DNA of 15,476 nucleotides from a bacterium (lineage in GTDB: Bacteria > Fidelibacterota > UBA2242). The translations under genes were made by a program, and so were the position numbers. A model generated the notes under the pieces. That model saw only the letters and a list, made by a program, of their open reading frames with translations. It was not told the origin of the DNA and did not search any database. Positions 1-6,250 of this stretch are shown piece after piece. Within the stretch, counting starts at the first letter, position 1. The number at the start of each line of letters is the position of its first letter. The stretch spans positions 1 through 15,476 of the forward strand of contig JAHIOG010000315.1 in assembly GCA_018895675.1 (NCBI GenBank). The letters are read 5' to 3'.

Positions 1-152
1 AGGATTTTGAAGATGCATTACAAAATTATGCAGCCGAAAAAATGGGAGATATTGACGTGATTCTGACAAGAAACACAAAAGACTTTAAAAATAGTGAACT
101 TGGTGTAATGACTCCTGAAAATTATTTAAAGACAAAAATTGCCAGCCGCTAA
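1..152 (+). CDS. PIN-domain protein (VapC-like toxin), C-terminal fragment
   Basis: The window opens inside a gene whose last 49 codons are read from position 3 to a TAA at 150-152. The residues include DFEDALQNYAAEK, then ILTRNTKDF, then a TPENYL tail. This is the usual end of a PIN-domain ribonuclease: the DxxDA segment carries one conserved acidic residue and TRNxxDF carries another, and a 'TPEEFL'-type end is common. PIN proteins of this kind are usually toxins of toxin-antitoxin pairs that cut RNA with bound Mg2+. The antitoxin and N-terminus would lie upstream, outside the window, so neither pairing nor activity can be judged. The stop codon lies inside the left end of the inverted repeat at 150-273. 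The family assignment is fairly firm; the toxin role is inferred from the family. Confidence 0.7.
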   Translation, partial: DFEDALQNYAAEKMGDIDVILTRNTKDFKNSELGVMTPENYLKTKIASR

Positions 153-273
153 CACAGGCTAAAAACAAGCGGGCTAACGCGCTAACATGAAACGAATTAC
201 AAGAAATAAATATCAGTGCAATTTGATAATTGGGCAGATAAATTTGCCCGCCAATTTTTAGCCTAATTCGTTA
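150..273. repeat. Long imperfect inverted repeat, attC-like or cassette-boundary element
   Basis: Arms 157-174 (GGCTAAAAA, CAA, GCGGGC) and 246-263 (GCCCGC, CAA, TTTTTAGCC) pair at 15 of 18 positions around a symmetric CAA/CAA mismatch. They are flanked by TAAC at 150-153 and GTTA at 270-273, which also pair. A second nested pair, AACGAATTA (191-199) with TAATTCGTT (264-272), competes with the outer end of this fold. An inner AATTGGGCA/TGCCCGCCAATT hairpin has three extra bases in one arm. A folded single strand with unpaired bases and TAAC...GTTA ends recalls integron attC sites, but the exact attC core consensus is not met. It lies directly after a PIN toxin gene, where cassette-type boundaries are often seen. 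Confidence 0.6.
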
Positions 274-284
274 TCTGAAATGCT

Positions 285-401
285 GTGCCTAAGAAAGTCA
301 AAAAGGATGGGCGAGAAAACCTTAAAACTGAAAAGGTGTTTAACATGACTAAGGAAAAAATCAGATTTATAAGAATTGAGGAAAACCTATTAAAGAAATG
401 A
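285..401 (+). CDS. Possible small ORF or remnant, ribbon-helix-helix-like
   Basis: A reading frame open from 279 to a TGA at 399-401 encodes 39 codons if started at the GTG at 285, or only 18 from the ATG at 345. From 285 it begins MPKKVKKDGRENLKTEKVF, a lysine-rich start resembling the N-terminus of small ribbon-helix-helix or mobilization-type DNA-binding proteins. It then stops before a full domain could form. No clear ribosome binding site precedes 285; an AAAAGGTG lies about 7 nt before 345. It sits between two palindromic elements and is most likely the stub of a decayed cassette gene. It may also be chance; the family suggestion is weak. Confidence 0.25.
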   Translation: MPKKVKKDGRENLKTEKVFNMTKEKIRFIRIEENLLKK

Positions 402-428
402 ACGAAAAATGTTTTTTTTGAACTCTCT

Positions 429-518
429 CCGCTATGCTACGATCGATGCTGCGCTATCCTTCTTTCAGTCGTAGAGGCATATAACAGCGGATAGGAAGTT
501 CGCCCCTCGGCTCGGGGC
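429..518. repeat. GC-richer palindromic element between cassette-like genes
   Basis: TATGCTACGA (433-442) pairs with TCGTA (469-473) plus GCATA (477-481), leaving GAG bulged in the right arm. CCGC (429-432) can extend the stem with GCGG (487-490). It is followed by a compact hairpin, GCCCC (502-506) with GGGGC (514-518). The element is visibly richer in G+C than the AT-rich DNA on both sides. Bases 483-506 match 3122-3145 at 20 of 24 positions without gaps, so this is one copy of a dispersed repeat. No ORF of note is present, and the rest of the 402-579 spacer shows nothing else recognisable. Confidence 0.55.
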
Positions 519-579
519 ACACATAAATGAAAGAAATCAAAATGAATGACAAAGAACATGGAAAATGAGAAGAGAAACT

Positions 580-1083
580 ATGACGAAAGAAGAAATTAAA
601 GCAAGAGAGCAGAAATTATTGGAGTTGACAGGGGCCTTCTGCGCTCAAAAGTTAGATGATGACTATCTCCAGCTTTGTGAAAAACTTGTCAAGAAATTAG
701 GACGGAAACGAGACGCGCCATTCAAAAGAGGAAAGATTGAAATTTGGGCTGCTGCAATAGTTTACGCAATTGGCTCGATAAATTTCCTGTTTGATAAATC
801 ATTTGAACCATACATGACAGCGGAACAAATAAGCGAATATTTTGGCACGAAGAATTCCACTGTATCAAATAAGGCAAGTCAAATAAAAGATATGTTTAAC
901 CTCTGGCATTATAGTCCTGAATTTTCAACACAAGTTATGACTGAAAACAATCCTTTTAACAATATGGTGATGGTGGACGGATTTATTGTGCCATTAGATA
1001 CGATACCTGAAGATTTTCAAGAAAGGGTTAAAGCAGCAAGAGCCGAAGGCAGAGACATCGAATTTACTACTGAACCGGAATAG
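580..1083 (+). CDS. DUF6398-like protein with a predicted helix-turn-helix segment
   Basis: About 167 residues. The core segments KLVKKLGRKRDAPFKRGK, IWAAAIVYAIGSINFLFD and the later NNMVMVDGFIVPLDTIP match my recollection of the DUF6398 family, whose function is unknown. Residues about 79-106 (MTAEQISEYFGTKNSTVSNK onward) read like a helix-turn-helix, suggesting nucleic-acid binding; that is inference. The ATG at 580 is preferred because AGAAGAG lies just upstream. An in-frame ATG at 565 would add five residues but has no usable ribosome binding site. The gene stands alone between a palindromic element and a small broken gene, in keeping with a cassette-like region. It is not a transposase or a recognised antitoxin. 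Confidence 0.65.
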   Translation: MTKEEIKAREQKLLELTGAFCAQKLDDDYLQLCEKLVKKLGRKRDAPFKRGKIEIWAAAIVYAIGSINFLFDKSFEPYMTAEQISEYFGTKNSTVSNKASQIKDMFNLWHYSPEFSTQVMTENNPFNNMVMVDGFIVPLDTIPEDFQERVKAARAEGRDIEFTTEPE

Positions 1084-1145
1084 GATGAAGAAATGTCAGC
1101 AGCACCTGTACACAATAGGTTCTGAACTGTTATTCTGAAAATTAA

Positions 1146-1300
1146 ATGCGAAAATACTATTTTTCTTCAAAGTTCATTCATGAAAAATCAATGAAGATTT
1201 TCATCGAACAACTCTTCTTAATCTGTCTAATGGTTTCGCCATTCATGTACTCTGTGAAGAAATAAAAGAACAACTAAAGGCTTTCCAGAATGAACATTAA
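1146..1300 (+). pseudogene. Small gene (about 51 residues) split by an apparent one-base frameshift
   Basis: An ATG at 1146 opens MRKYYFSSKFIHEK in one frame. A second frame, open from 1184 to a TAA at 1298-1300, continues INEDFHRTTLLNLSNG and then FAIHVLCEEIKEQLKAF. The two join smoothly if one more A is supplied in the A-run at 1183-1187, or if ribosomes slip back one base there. The joined product would be about 51 residues, and its stop would overlap the start of the flavoprotein gene by 11 nt, as co-translated genes often do. I do not recognise the protein. Sequencing error, real decay and programmed slippage all fit; the run is not a canonical slippery heptamer in the zero frame. Confidence 0.4.
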
Positions 1301-2162
1301 TGATGTTGTTATAATAGGGGCAGGACCTGCAGGATTAGGGACAGCAATTCAATTAAAACGTTACGGGATTGAGCATATCCTTCTGGAAAAGGAGAAAGTT
1401 GGCGGGCTTTTGAGGAATGCAAATCTGGTTGAGAACTATCCAGGATTTCCAGAAGGAATCCCTGGACCAGAACTTATAAAACTTTTTAAGAGACAAATTA
1501 AAAATGTTTGGGTTAAGATACAATTTGAAGAAGTATTGGAGCTCGATAACAGAAAAGGAGTATTTATTATAAACACTAACCAAAGGACAATAATCTCCCG
1601 CTTTGTGGTTATAGCTTCTGGAACAAAACCACGGAAGATTTCTAGCCTTAACATTTCTAAGGATTTTGAAAACCGTATTTTTTATGAAGTCTATCCCCTT
1701 GCTCAAGTTGCAAACGAAAAAATAGCGATCATCGGATCAGGTGATGCTGCATTCGATTATGCTCTAAATCTTTCAAAGAAGAATGAGGTCGTAATCCTCA
1801 ATAGAGGAAGTAGAGTAAAATGTCTACCTCTACTCTTTGAAAGAGGTATCGGGAACGAAAAAATTTCTTATATGGAAAATATTCAAGTTAAAAACATCGA
1901 TTGCTTTGACAGGTACCTGGTACTGACCTGTTACGATACCACGGGTGAACGGGAAATTTATGTTTCGTATCTTTTAGTTGCCACTGGAAGGGACCCCTGT
2001 CTTGATTTTCTAAGTGAGAATCTCATAGAGAACCTTGAAAAATTGCAAAAATCAAAAGTACTTCACATAATCGGCGATGTAAAAAATGATATTTACAGAC
2101 AAACAGCTATTGCTGTGGGAGATGGAATTAAAGCCGCCATGGAAATTTACAGAAAATTATAA
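1290..2162 (+). CDS. FAD/NAD(P)H oxidoreductase, thioredoxin-reductase fold without the redox CxxC
   Basis: A 290-residue two-dinucleotide-domain flavoprotein. The FAD site is GAGPAG (residues 10-15) with an acidic residue following at LLEKEKVGG. The motif NYPGFPEGIPGPEL (49-62) is typical of the thioredoxin reductase family, ASGTKPRK (109-116) is the usual ATG-type motif, and GSGDAAFDYA (149-158) is the NAD(P)H site. IGDV near 261-264 closes the FAD domain. The redox-active Cys-x-x-Cys that thioredoxin reductases carry near residue 135 is absent; the region reads IFYEVYPLAQV. It should therefore pass electrons to another carrier, as ferredoxin- or flavodoxin-NADP reductases of this fold do. 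AAAGG at 1276-1280 is the ribosome binding site. The radical SAM gene follows after 11 nt, so the two are probably co-expressed. Confidence 0.85.
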   Translation: MNINDVVIIGAGPAGLGTAIQLKRYGIEHILLEKEKVGGLLRNANLVENYPGFPEGIPGPELIKLFKRQIKNVWVKIQFEEVLELDNRKGVFIINTNQRTIISRFVVIASGTKPRKISSLNISKDFENRIFYEVYPLAQVANEKIAIIGSGDAAFDYALNLSKKNEVVILNRGSRVKCLPLLFERGIGNEKISYMENIQVKNIDCFDRYLVLTCYDTTGEREIYVSYLLVATGRDPCLDFLSENLIENLEKLQKSKVLHIIGDVKNDIYRQTAIAVGDGIKAAMEIYRKL

Positions 2163-2173
2163 GGAAAAAACTT

Positions 2174-3106
2174 ATGAAAGTATTGGCTAAGGCTGGTAGA
2201 GAAGATATTGCAGTGGTCTATATAGCAGAAATGAGAGGGGGCAAATTCGTAGAATTCGTTGAATCATTGCAACCTCCCCTTCCCAGAGAGAAAAAATGGG
2301 TTTTAATTATTTCTACACTATATGGATGCCCTGTTGGTTGCCGCTTTTGTGATGCCGGCGTTGACTACCAGGGAAAACTTTCAAAAGATGAAATAATTTC
2401 CCAGATAGACTACCTTGTGACAAAAAGATTTCCGAATAGAAAAGTCCCGGTGGAGAAATTCAAGATCCAATTTGCAAGGATGGGTGAGCCATCTTTTAAT
2501 CAAAGTGTCCTTGATGTCCTTGACTCTTTACCCGATTTTTATGATACTTCGAGACTTATGCCTTGTATTTCTACAATTGCTCCAAGAAGAGTAGATAGAT
2601 TTTTCGAAAGATTACTGGAAATCAAAAAAATGCATTATAAATATAGATTTCAGCTTCAATTTTCTATTCATACGACAGACGAAGAATTGCGGGACTGGCT
2701 TATCCCTGTTCAGAAATGGGATTTTGAAAAAATAGCAGAATATGGAGAGACTTTTTACGATAAAGATGGTAGAAAGATAACTCTTAATTTTTCACTGGCA
2801 GACAAAATGTCAATCGATTTAGATGTTCTTTTAAAACATTTTTCGCCTGATATCTTTTTGATAAAAATAACTCCTGTAAATCCTACCTATCAAGCGAATA
2901 AAAATGGTTTATCATCAACTCTAACTTCTAAAAAATGGAATAAAATGGTTGATACTTTACGTTCTTCAGGCTATGAGGTTATTCTAAGTGTTGGTGAATT
3001 AGAGGAAAATTATATTGGCAGTAATTGTGGGCAGTATGTAACAACATATCAAAGAGAAAAAAAGATCATAGAGGATGCATATACTTATGAGCTCCAAAGA
3101 CATTAA
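2174..3106 (+). CDS. RlmN-like radical SAM protein, short form
   Basis: A 310-residue radical SAM enzyme. GCPVGCRFC gives the CxxxCxxC cluster ligands (Cys52, Cys56, Cys59) for a [4Fe-4S] centre that cleaves S-adenosylmethionine. ARMGEPSFN (101-109) is the GEP-type SAM motif of RlmN/Cfr methyltransferases. SNCGQY (283-288) matches the C-terminal CGQ motif of RlmN, whose Cys (Cys355 in E. coli) carries the methyl group. Two things differ from true RlmN: the N-terminal accessory domain is missing, since only about 50 residues precede the cluster, and the position matching the second catalytic Cys (E. coli Cys118) is Ile45. The substrate may not be 23S rRNA A2503. AAGGAA at 2161-2166 is the ribosome binding site. 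The upstream flavoprotein could be its electron source. Confidence 0.85.
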   Translation: MKVLAKAGREDIAVVYIAEMRGGKFVEFVESLQPPLPREKKWVLIISTLYGCPVGCRFCDAGVDYQGKLSKDEIISQIDYLVTKRFPNRKVPVEKFKIQFARMGEPSFNQSVLDVLDSLPDFYDTSRLMPCISTIAPRRVDRFFERLLEIKKMHYKYRFQLQFSIHTTDEELRDWLIPVQKWDFEKIAEYGETFYDKDGRKITLNFSLADKMSIDLDVLLKHFSPDIFLIKITPVNPTYQANKNGLSSTLTSKKWNKMVDTLRSSGYEVILSVGELEENYIGSNCGQYVTTYQREKKIIEDAYTYELQRH

Positions 3107-3121
3107 AATGCGACTTTGCAC

Positions 3122-3179
3122 AACAGCGAGTATGCAGTTCGCCCCGCTTACTCAAATGCTTCCGGCACTTCGCATACTC
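3122..3179. repeat. Palindromic element between convergent genes, related to the one at 429-518
   Basis: GAGTATGC (3128-3135) and GCATACTC (3172-3179) form a perfect 8-bp inverted repeat around a 36-nt, GC-richer centre. The left part, 3122-3145, matches 483-506 at 20 of 24 positions, including a shared run of nine bases at the end (GTTCGCCCC). It fills most of the 81-nt gap between the radical SAM gene and ptb, which converge here. It could double as a bidirectional stem structure, but there is no T-run to support a standard terminator. Confidence 0.6.
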
Positions 3180-3187
3180 ACAAAACA

Positions 3188-4093
3188 TTAGTCGGCTATC
3201 AATATCGACAATATCATCGAATTAAATTTTTCTTCCGGCTTATCGGAACGGGACAGCAGAATGATCGGAACTTTTGCGCCTACGACCAAACCGCCTACTT
3301 TAGCATTCGACAGGTACATCAGCACTTTGATAATGGCATTTCCACTGGTGATGTTGGGAACCAGGAACGCATCGATGTCGCCGGCGATTTTACTCTGAAG
3401 TCCCTTTTTCTCGGCAGCCTGTGTGGACAGGGCAACATCCATGGCGATCGGACCTTCCAGAATAATATCGCCAAATTCTCCGGCTTCGGCTAATTTCTGT
3501 AATTCAGCCGCATCCACGGTTTCCTGAATTTTCGGATTCACTTTTTCAATCGGGCAAAGAGCCGCCACTTTTGGCTTCTCAATCTGAAGCTTTCGTATCG
3601 CATGAATCATATTTTTCAAAATAGCTTTTTTGGCTTCCAGATCCGGAGCAATATTTATTCCGCCATCGCTAAACACAATCATTTTATGATAAGACGGCAC
3701 TTCCGCTATTGCGATGTGACTAAGTATATTGCCCTTCCGCAAACCCGTTTCACGATCAAGAACCGCTTTCATTAAAATAGCAGTTGAAATGTGTCCTTTC
3801 ATCAGGATATCCGCTTTACCTTCGCGAATTTGCAGAACCGATTTAAACGCAACTTCTTCTTCCGATGCGGCATTTACAATCTGATCATCGGTAATGCGAT
3901 ATCCAACTTGCCCGGCAATCGTCTTGATCCGGTTCGAATCGCCGACTAAAATAGCATTGGCAATGCCCTGCTCATCTATATTTTTGATTGCTTCCAGAAC
4001 ATTCTGATCATCAGCCATAGCAACTGAAATAGTCTTTTTTCTTTTATTTTCCCGAACCGCTTTTAAAACATCTTGATAGGTCTTAATCATCAT
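3188..4093 (-). CDS. ptb: Phosphate butyryltransferase (phosphotransbutyrylase)
   Basis: Converts butyryl-CoA and phosphate to butyryl-phosphate in the cytoplasm, the step before butyrate kinase in butyrate formation. It may also act on branched acyl-CoAs from amino-acid breakdown. The 301-residue length matches the family. Family landmarks are AMADDQNVLEAI, ADILMKGHISTAILMKAVL, VFSDGGINIAPDLEAK, the Ptb block ILEGPIAMDVALSTQAAEKKG, and the C-terminal GAKVPIILLSRSD. The chosen start, the ATG at 4093, is 10 nt after the buk stop and follows TTGAGAG. A GTG at 4120 would overlap buk and add nine residues; the ATG at 4090 is also possible. It is the second gene of a buk-ptb operon. Phosphate acetyltransferase is a less likely alternative, given the adjacent butyrate kinase and the sequence pattern. 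Confidence 0.9.
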   Translation of the reverse strand: MMIKTYQDVLKAVRENKRKKTISVAMADDQNVLEAIKNIDEQGIANAILVGDSNRIKTIAGQVGYRITDDQIVNAASEEEVAFKSVLQIREGKADILMKGHISTAILMKAVLDRETGLRKGNILSHIAIAEVPSYHKMIVFSDGGINIAPDLEAKKAILKNMIHAIRKLQIEKPKVAALCPIEKVNPKIQETVDAAELQKLAEAGEFGDIILEGPIAMDVALSTQAAEKKGLQSKIAGDIDAFLVPNITSGNAIIKVLMYLSNAKVGGLVVGAKVPIILLSRSDKPEEKFNSMILSILIAD

Positions 4094-4103
4094 CACTCTC
4101 AAC

Positions 4104-5189
4104 TTATTCGCTGTCTTCACTTTTATAAATCAGAACTTCCTGTTCTCCGTCAACTGCCCGGAATCCGCCGGATGCCAGTGATTCGAGCTCGTTTTCACCG
4201 GGGTGAACGGAAATTTCAGCTAAAAATTCAATTCGCTCCCGCAGGTCATTAACTACCTTTTCGGAATGAGCCAGACCACCTGTGATAATAATCCGGTCAA
4301 CGTTTCCTTTTAACACCGTCGCAAAGGCGCCAATCTCCTTGGCAACCTGGTATATCATAGCGCGATAAATCAAATCCGCTTTCTTGTCACCGTCATTAAT
4401 CCGTTTTATTATATCCCTCATATCGCTGGTTCCGAGATATCCTTTCAATCCACTGTTTTTCGTCAGTTTGCGATAGAGGTCTTTGAACGAATAGTCTCCA
4501 CTCATCGCCATTTTAATAATCGGCTCCAGCGGCAAGGCGCCCGCTCGTTCCGGCGAAAAGGGTCCCATCCCCATCAGCGCATCATTACAATCAATTATCT
4601 TTCCCCGATCAATAGCCGCCACCGTAATGCCGCCGCCCAAATGAGCAATCACAAACCGCGTATCTTCAATATTTTTACCCAGCCGTGCAGCTTCTTTGCG
4701 AACACAGGCATTTACATTCAGGGCATGTAAACGGCTGCGGCGTTGAAATTCAGGAACACCGGAAATCCGGGCTTCAGGAATAAATTCATCGACTGTCACC
4801 GGATCAACAACATATGCCGGAACATTATATTCCCGAGCAATGCCATGGGCAATTGAAGCGCCAAGATTACTGGCATGTGCCGCATATTTACAATTTATGG
4901 TATCATCCATTAAATCATCGTTAACGTGATAAACGCCACCCCTAATCGGTTTTACAAGACCGCCGCGCCCCACAACAGCGACCAACCGACATCCCTCTAA
5001 CCATGGTTTAAATGTCTTTTGAATAATGTCAAGACGCAGGGGCAACTGATCTACAATAGAATGTATATTACAAATTTCGGTGCCGGTGTGGTCAATGCTT
5101 TCTACCTGGATCGGACCTTTCCGGCTATATAAAGCCAGTTTCGTAGAGGTCGAACCCGGATTAATGGCTAATACAACATCATTTTCCAT
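4104..5189 (-). CDS. buk: Butyrate kinase
   Basis: Transfers phosphate from butyryl-phosphate to ADP, giving butyrate and ATP. It belongs to the acetokinase branch of the ASKHA kinase superfamily. The 361 residues are the usual length. The N-terminal phosphate loop reads LAINPGSTSTKLALY (8-22). Also seen are VVGRGGLVKPIRGGVYHVN, YVVDPVTVDEF, the nucleotide-site segment FVIAHLGGGITVAAIDRGK, NDALMGMGPFSPERAG, and IIITGGLAHSEKV near the C-terminus. AAAGGAT lies about 8 nt before the ATG. It is first in the operon with ptb and transcribed divergently from lpxH. Branched-chain or isobutyrate kinase activity is possible, since this family overlaps in substrate. Confidence 0.93.
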   Translation of the reverse strand: MENDVVLAINPGSTSTKLALYSRKGPIQVESIDHTGTEICNIHSIVDQLPLRLDIIQKTFKPWLEGCRLVAVVGRGGLVKPIRGGVYHVNDDLMDDTINCKYAAHASNLGASIAHGIAREYNVPAYVVDPVTVDEFIPEARISGVPEFQRRSRLHALNVNACVRKEAARLGKNIEDTRFVIAHLGGGITVAAIDRGKIIDCNDALMGMGPFSPERAGALPLEPIIKMAMSGDYSFKDLYRKLTKNSGLKGYLGTSDMRDIIKRINDGDKKADLIYRAMIYQVAKEIGAFATVLKGNVDRIIITGGLAHSEKVVNDLRERIEFLAEISVHPGENELESLASGGFRAVDGEQEVLIYKSEDSE

Positions 5190-5413
5190 TTAACATATCC
5201 TTTTATTCATTTCATGATTCGTTGGATATCTATTATGCGGAATAACTTTTACAAATTTAATGCCATGATGAAAACAGACGGAGATTCGGGTAACTGTTCT
5301 TTGAAAATCGCTGAAAAAATACCTGAGATGAAAAGGATTTTCCCAAATATTGCAATAAACTGTGTTTAAATCTCCTTTTCCCTTTTCTCTCAATATATTA
5401 AATTGAGCTCAGG
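5190..5413. promoter_or_regulatory. Divergent promoter region between buk and lpxH
   Basis: This 224-nt AT-rich gap must hold the promoters for buk-ptb (minus) and lpxH (plus). I find no convincing -35/-10 pair with good spacing in either direction. A short open frame on the minus strand (5190-5393, TTG start, 67 codons) shows no protein-like pattern and is not called. Confidence 0.35.
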
Positions 5414-6172
5414 ATGTTAAAAAACATATATTTTATCTCAGATATTCATTTACACTGCTACCATTCCGAATCAGAAACCCAGAAAAAAAACCACTTGTTC
5501 GATTTTTTTAGAGAAGTACAGAATAATAAGGGCACTCTTTACATTGTCGGCGATATGTTTGATTTCTGGTTTGAATATAAACACGTTATTCCACGGCATT
5601 TTTTCAAGGTGCTTCGCTATCTACAGGAAATGGTCGAATCGGGATGTGAAGTTCACATACTTGCGGGAAATCACGATTACTGGTTTGAATCCTTTTTCCC
5701 CCGGGAGTTAGGTGTTAAAGTTCACCTGGAACCTGTAGAAGCCGAATTTAACGGCAAATCATTTTTAATAACTCATGCCGACGGAATTCTGAAACGGGAC
5801 AGAGGATATCGATTTATGAAAAAAATTCTTCAGAATCGTTTTATCATTACGATGTTCCGGATGGTTCACCCGGACCTGGCATTCGGGATCGCTAAATTTT
5901 TTTCCGCCCGGAGCCGGCACCTGACCCTGCGGAATCCCGATTTGGTTGAAGAAGAACTGCGCGAATTGCTTGAATATGGAGAGAAAAAAATTAATGAAGG
6001 GTATCAGTACGTCGTTACCGGTCATTTCCATCTACCCACAGAACATCAATACGAACAAGGAAAAATTGTCAACCTGGGAGATTGGATATGGTATTTCACA
6101 TTCGGCTACTTTGACGGCGATGAATTATCGCTATGCTATTGGAAACGGAAATCTCTTAAAACATTACTTTAA
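5414..6172 (+). CDS. lpxH: UDP-2,3-diacylglucosamine diphosphatase family metallophosphoesterase
   Basis: Cleaves UDP-2,3-diacylglucosamine to lipid X and UMP in lipid A synthesis, at the inner face of the inner membrane. The 252 residues are close to LpxH length. The calcineurin-type metal sites are all present: DIH (10-12), GDMFDFW (46-52), GNHD (85-88), THADG (120-124) and GHFH (203-206). The stretch between about 125 and 175, rich in aromatic and basic residues (RGYRFMKKILQNRF), corresponds to the membrane-facing helical lid of LpxH. The distinction from other UDP-sugar hydrolase-like phosphoesterases rests on the GD-x-FDFW and HADG motifs. The ribosome binding site is weak (GAGCTCAGG just before the ATG). 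Its presence supports an organism with a lipid A outer membrane. Confidence 0.8.
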   Translation: MLKNIYFISDIHLHCYHSESETQKKNHLFDFFREVQNNKGTLYIVGDMFDFWFEYKHVIPRHFFKVLRYLQEMVESGCEVHILAGNHDYWFESFFPRELGVKVHLEPVEAEFNGKSFLITHADGILKRDRGYRFMKKILQNRFIITMFRMVHPDLAFGIAKFFSARSRHLTLRNPDLVEEELRELLEYGEKKINEGYQYVVTGHFHLPTEHQYEQGKIVNLGDWIWYFTFGYFDGDELSLCYWKRKSLKTLL

Positions 6173-6190
6173 GTGATCCCCAATTTTTGC

Positions 6191-6219
6191 TTGACATAAA
6201 GGCTTAAATATTTTAAAAT
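6191..6219 (+). promoter_or_regulatory. Sigma-70-type promoter for the lipoprotein gene
   Basis: A perfect -35 box TTGACA (6191-6196), a 17-nt spacer and a -10 box TAAAAT (6214-6219, five of six consensus). Transcription would start near 6226, leaving a leader of only about 20 nt before the lipoprotein start. It begins 19 nt after the lpxH stop, so the downstream gene is likely transcribed on its own. Confidence 0.65.
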
Positions 6220-6250
6220 CAAAAAGTTTAATAAAAAAGTGTACATGACA

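Noticed and set aside
345..362. Similarity of ATGACTAAGGAAAAAATC to the start at 580 as a duplicated gene start
   Set aside because: 14 of 18 matching bases in a lysine/glutamate-rich start is easily due to chance, and similarity does not continue.
3116..3493. 125-codon + strand ORF over the end of ptb
   Set aside because: It lies antisense to a well-supported ptb gene, has no family pattern and no binding site.
4094..4120. GTG-initiated 10-codon overlap of ptb with buk
   Set aside because: The ATG at 4093 has a TTGAGAG upstream and gives the usual family length of about 301 residues.
5190..5393. 67-codon minus-strand ORF in front of buk
   Set aside because: TTG start, unnatural composition and position in the divergent promoter region; it ends exactly at the buk start.
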